DNA of 64,000 nt. Origin: CAIVAT01 sp964455285. GTDB lineage: Bacteria; Bacteroidota; Bacteroidia; Bacteroidales; FEN-979. Position 1 is the stretch's first letter. Each line of letters starts with the position of its first letter. Below, piece by piece: positions 61,801 to 64,000 of the stretch. The DNA lies in contig CAYVVG010000001.1 of the NCBI GenBank assembly GCA_964455285.1, positions 1 to 64,000 on the forward strand, in the 5' to 3' direction. Both the position numbers and the translations under genes were made by a program. A model generated the notes under the pieces. It saw only the letters and a program-made list of their open reading frames with translations. It was not told the DNA's origin and searched no databases.

Positions 61801-63255
61801 GACCTGGAGGCGGGTGTAGTCATACCGGTTCATCTGAAGGGTATCGATGCGGGCATTCAAACGTACGGAAACATCGTCGATGGACAGCCCCCGGCCGTCC
61901 ACATCGGCCGACAGGGTCACTTTACCCAGCGTGGCCGGGGTGCCGATAAGCCTTCCGATATCAAATCCGCGTGCATCGAGGCGGCCGGTGTACCCCAGCT
62001 TTCCCTCCTCACCCTTGTGAAGTGCGAGATCGGCACCCAGGGCCCCAAGGCCTGTCCTGACACGGGTTTCCGCAACAAAGTCATTATAAAATCCCGTAAA
62101 ATTCCCCGAGAGGGAAACCGTCCCGAGGTTGGCCAGGATGTCGGGAAGCTTTACCTGTCGCAGATCTCCGGGGATGAGCAGCGATTCGATATCCTTCTTA
62201 TCCGTAACCAGGCTACGGATTTGCATATCCACGAAGGTCTGCTCCACATCGGGCAGGCCGATGGCGCTGATATTTCCGAGGAAACGTGTATTTTCCCCGA
62301 AGGAAAAGCGGAAGTCACGGGCTTTGAAATTGGTGACTGTTCCGGCGATCTTACCGGAGATCCTGAAACGGTCTTTCATCACAGCCACCTCCGGCGCAAA
62401 GAAGCCGATATCCTGCAGGTCCAGGTCAGAAGGTTGGATATCGGCACGGATTTCAATTTTGTCAAGGAAATCGTTGTATGCGTACCATGAGTCGTAAAGG
62501 AAAGCGAAGGTGACGGACACCTCGGAGTTATCGGTTTGGATCCTGAGCCCGTCGGCTTTCAGGAACCTGGGACCCACGCTGAAATCACCGGACAGATCGC
62601 GCACGTGGATCCCCGATCGCTCGCGGGCGGCCAGGCGGTTGATCCGCCCGTGGATCGTGTCGCCATCAAGGATGATCCCGGAGATATCCAGGTCGATGCC
62701 TCTCACGTCAATGTTGGTATAATCCATGCCGGCTATGGCAGCGGGTTCATTTTCGTCCTGCAGGTGAAAACGGGTGCCGGTGATCCTGACTGCCGACACC
62801 GAGATGTTCCAGGAGGCAGCGGGAGCCGGGTCGGCCGGTGTTTCCTCTGCCGGGGTGAAATGTTCCAGGATTCTTGCGATGTTGAGCGTACTGTCGCCCC
62901 TGTGGGTAAGAAGTTGGACGACGCCGTTTTCGACCTCAACCCTCCGGATATTGATCCGGTGAGCCCGCGGAGATATGCTGCCCGGCAGGACCCCGAGAAG
63001 GCGGGCCGAGAAAAGCAGGGAGTCGCGGTGGTCGCGAACTGTGATATCTTCGATCAGGAGCCCTTTTGTGAGCGAGAGGTTGAATCCGCCGATCCTGAAC
63101 TTCGCATCGGTTTTTTCCGACAGCCATCCTGCGGCGAAACGCGCAGTCCATGTCTGGACGGGTGCACTCCGGAGCACCAGGAAGAGGGTCAGCAGCAGCG
63201 AGATCACGACTGTGACCAGATAAAGCACTATTTTTGCAGCTGTTTTAATGATCAA
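58825..63255 (-). CDS. tamB: TamB-like translocation and assembly module protein
   Basis: A 1476-residue AsmA/TamB-type protein. A single N-terminal helix (IVLYLVTVVISLLLTLFLVL) anchors it in the inner membrane; the long middle is repetitive beta structure with many GxxxF/LxG strands; the C-terminal 400 residues form the DUF490/TamB domain (GNLTASGSGNLVMTMTPATPFSLSGTYTLTKGFF ... NPDISFTINLPN). TamB bridges the envelope and takes part in outer membrane protein assembly and lipid transport. No ATG is near; TTG at 63255 gives the complete anchor. It is divergent from tsaD with 15 bp between start codons. Confidence 0.9.
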   Translation of the reverse strand: MIIKTAAKIVLYLVTVVISLLLTLFLVLRSAPVQTWTARFAAGWLSEKTDAKFRIGGFNLSLTKGLLIEDITVRDHRDSLLFSARLLGVLPGSISPRAHRINIRRVEVENGVVQLLTHRGDSTLNIARILEHFTPAEETPADPAPAASWNISVSAVRITGTRFHLQDENEPAAIAGMDYTNIDVRGIDLDISGIILDGDTIHGRINRLAARERSGIHVRDLSGDFSVGPRFLKADGLRIQTDNSEVSVTFAFLYDSWYAYNDFLDKIEIRADIQPSDLDLQDIGFFAPEVAVMKDRFRISGKIAGTVTNFKARDFRFSFGENTRFLGNISAIGLPDVEQTFVDMQIRSLVTDKKDIESLLIPGDLRQVKLPDILANLGTVSLSGNFTGFYNDFVAETRVRTGLGALGADLALHKGEEGKLGYTGRLDARGFDIGRLIGTPATLGKVTLSADVDGRGLSIDDVSVRLNARIDTLQMNRYDYTRLQVRGELENKRFDGLLRVDDPGLQLDFRGVVDLHDSLPDFNFSATIGHARLADLHLLERDSAGTLASRFEVNAKGSNLDNLDGSIRISGFNYREGDKLMTLDKLELLTRQETQAGKSYHLTSDYLDADVTGEFSFQALVPSLTTFIRNYLASFHLRDSLIIHPLPLAGQRMDFTLRFRNTDEVTAIFLPFLKVAPGTVIKGSYDELKESILVTGNAPALFINEIELDNWYFNARSRPDNLEVETGAGRVYLIKASEKDSPEVKVDSFRVNADIRHDSIHFRVNWKADTSASRFGGFATFRENPVVGLKFNDFRVFLNERYWLLDAGNYTRFDTATIRLSDLTFRSGDQQLKVSGNLSDSPGDTLYAAFTRLDIDNVDQLLGTDQVDFDGVLNGTLKMIHPYRDLTIFSDLRVSRFRFNRELLGDAEMSVTFDADQRRLDALAQIVYTGNAGTSIPFSLQGSYFMDEKNPRLDADIIIKNLNIKMIAPFVDDFMGGISGLASGRAHLGGTPDRPDIRGQLKLMRTEFKIKYLNIPYSFADIVTIDSNAFVFDRITLYDSLGNKALLNGKITHDHFRDLNLDLHVDMEDFSAFSNSRAQNNLFYGQARAWGSAGITGPPDNIRILVRATNGGKTKVVIPIDLTRSVEQVDYIIFKDPVADSGISQVPPAVLNTGGLSIDLGLRVKEDAEVEVHFPDQLGNLTASGSGNLVMTMTPATPFSLSGTYTLTKGFFLFHKNLFRLPMSIREGSTIRWTGDVTDATISISAAYRTKATLKGVTMSPEQENIRIPVECIIRLGGKLMNPDISFTINLPNVEESIRNEVFAAIDTNNATAVAEQAIYLMVMNQFKPVLTSSQTGVDVGTTSLSLVTHQISSILSQLTSKVNVNMNYKPATSTTQQEFDVGISTQLFNDRLLIDGTFGMNSYSNSSVQQSYTFVGDINVEYILTDNRRWRARAFNRTNTLNILNNNAQYTQGVGIKYQRDFSRLSDIFRPRKQD
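63229..63236 (+). promoter_or_regulatory. -7 promoter box of tsaD, inside tamB
   Basis: TATTTTTG followed by CA, an exact match 34 bp before the tsaD ATG, within the first codons of the divergent tamB gene. Confidence 0.5.
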
Positions 63256-63270
63256 TCCGTGTTAACCGGT

Positions 63271-64000
63271 ATGCAACATTATATTCTTGGTATCGAATCT
63301 TCGTGCGACGACACCTCGGCTGCTGTAATCAGAAATGACGTGATCCTGTCCAATGTCATTGCCGGACAGGAGGTCCACAGGAACTACGGGGGGGTCGTTC
63401 CTGAGTTGGCCTCCCGTGCTCATCAGCAGAACATCATCCCCGTGATCGATACAGCCATCCGGATAGCAAATATAGACAAAAATCAGCTTTCGGCTGTGGC
63501 TTTCACGCGCGGGCCGGGGTTGCTGGGCTCCCTGCTGGTGGGAACCTCCTTCGCCAAGGCTTTCTCGCTCGGGCTGAACATACCGCTGATAGAAGTCGAC
63601 CACCTGCAGGCACACATATTGTGCCATTTTATCAGGAATGCGGAACGCTCCAACCCGGTTCCCTCTTTTCCATTTCTTTGCCTTACCGTTTCAGGGGGCC
63701 ACACCCAGTTTGTGCTCGTCCGGAGCCACACCGACATGGAGATCATCGGCGAGACATTGGATGACGCGGCGGGTGAAGCGTTCGACAAGTCGGCCAAGAT
63801 CATGGGGCTGCCCTATCCAGGGGGGCCAACGGTTGACAAGCTGGCACAGTCGGGCGACCCGGGCCGGTTTGTTTTTGCAAAGCCATCGACGGCCGGTCTC
63901 AACTTCAGTTTCAGCGGGTTAAAGACCTCGTTCCTCTATTTTGTCCGCGATGAGCTGAAGAAGGATCCGGGGTTCATCGACCACAACATCAACGACTTGT
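63271..64000 (+). CDS. tsaD: tRNA threonylcarbamoyladenosine transferase TsaD, 3' end outside window
   Basis: 243 codons of the gene are present and the frame is open at the right edge. The ASKHA-fold start GIESSCDDTSAAVI, the metal-binding region GGVVPELASRAHQQ (His of the family's HxxNH region) and VDHLQAHI, TVSGGHTQFVLV, DDAAGEAFDKSAKIMGLPYPGGP and FSFSGLKTS are all typical of TsaD/Gcp, which adds the threonylcarbamoyl group in t6A37 of tRNA. Confidence 0.95.
   Translation, partial: MQHYILGIESSCDDTSAAVIRNDVILSNVIAGQEVHRNYGGVVPELASRAHQQNIIPVIDTAIRIANIDKNQLSAVAFTRGPGLLGSLLVGTSFAKAFSLGLNIPLIEVDHLQAHILCHFIRNAERSNPVPSFPFLCLTVSGGHTQFVLVRSHTDMEIIGETLDDAAGEAFDKSAKIMGLPYPGGPTVDKLAQSGDPGRFVFAKPSTAGLNFSFSGLKTSFLYFVRDELKKDPGFIDHNINDL

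Noticed and set aside
1..64000. tRNA, rRNA, insertion sequences and prophage genes
   Set aside because: I looked in all gaps and found no cloverleaf, no transposase or integrase and no terminal inverted repeats; small structured RNAs cannot be excluded by eye.

Overview
The window reads as a chromosomal segment of an anaerobic or facultative member of the Bacteroidota, probably Bacteroidales-like, with a GC content I judge by eye to be in the mid 50s. The evidence is the gene content: a type IX secretion C-terminal signal, giant PKD/GEVED surface proteins, HmuY-type lipoproteins with TonB receptors, a 286-residue primary sigma factor, single-chain L-serine dehydratase, futalosine-route menaquinone synthesis (MqnA) and HydE. 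The promoters agree: the Bacteroidota -7 box (TAnnTTTG, often followed by GC) lies a few tens of bases before many starts. There are no rRNA or tRNA genes, CRISPR arrays, phages or insertion sequences that I can see.

Layout. 1-4665: 5' part of a giant secreted adhesin-like gene that runs off the left edge. 5215-9311: YncE-like lipoprotein, rnz and rpsA. 9623-13824: two translationally coupled secreted proteins. 13885-17642: YchF-like GTPase, hydE and the RlmD-type rRNA methyltransferase. 17629-20239: aroK, then a DUF1573 lipoprotein-yajC-ybbR-coaE operon. 20183-23294: TonB receptor and a small anchored protein. 23388-27811: mqnA, yidC, pyrG. 28049-34243: gapA, sdaA, a lipocalin-like protein beside a PEP-utilising enzyme, and an OsmC protein. 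34490-38896: a lipoprotein-receptor-lipoprotein heme uptake operon. 39064-41837: small membrane protein, rpoD, HtrA protease. 42068-48101: nuclease-like secreted protein and an AmmeMemoRadiSam cluster (radical SAM enzyme, membrane spermidine-synthase-like protein, Memo-AMMECR1 fusion lipoprotein). 48082-57407: addB and addA separated by an old-yellow-enzyme gene, a MurU-like nucleotidyltransferase and an AmgK-RapZ fusion. 57509-63255: a T9SS cargo protein and TamB. 63271-64000: the start of tsaD.

Much of the window is housekeeping (translation, CTP and CoA synthesis, cell envelope, recombination), laid out in short operons. The points that deserve attention are: (1) the AmmeMemoRadiSam locus, whose two outer genes flank a membrane methyltransferase-like protein and appear to be driven from mutually overlapping face-to-face promoters; (2) the heme operon, whose receptor gene carries a 19-bp tandem repeat read in all three frames and a perfect 15-bp-stem hairpin in its signal-peptide region; (3) a dispersed family of 7- and 8-bp tandem repeats that sit directly against start or stop codons of at least seven genes; and (4) the lipocalin-like / PEP-utilising enzyme pair, joined by one of those repeats. 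All functional statements are from reading the sequence and remembering families; no search was run.
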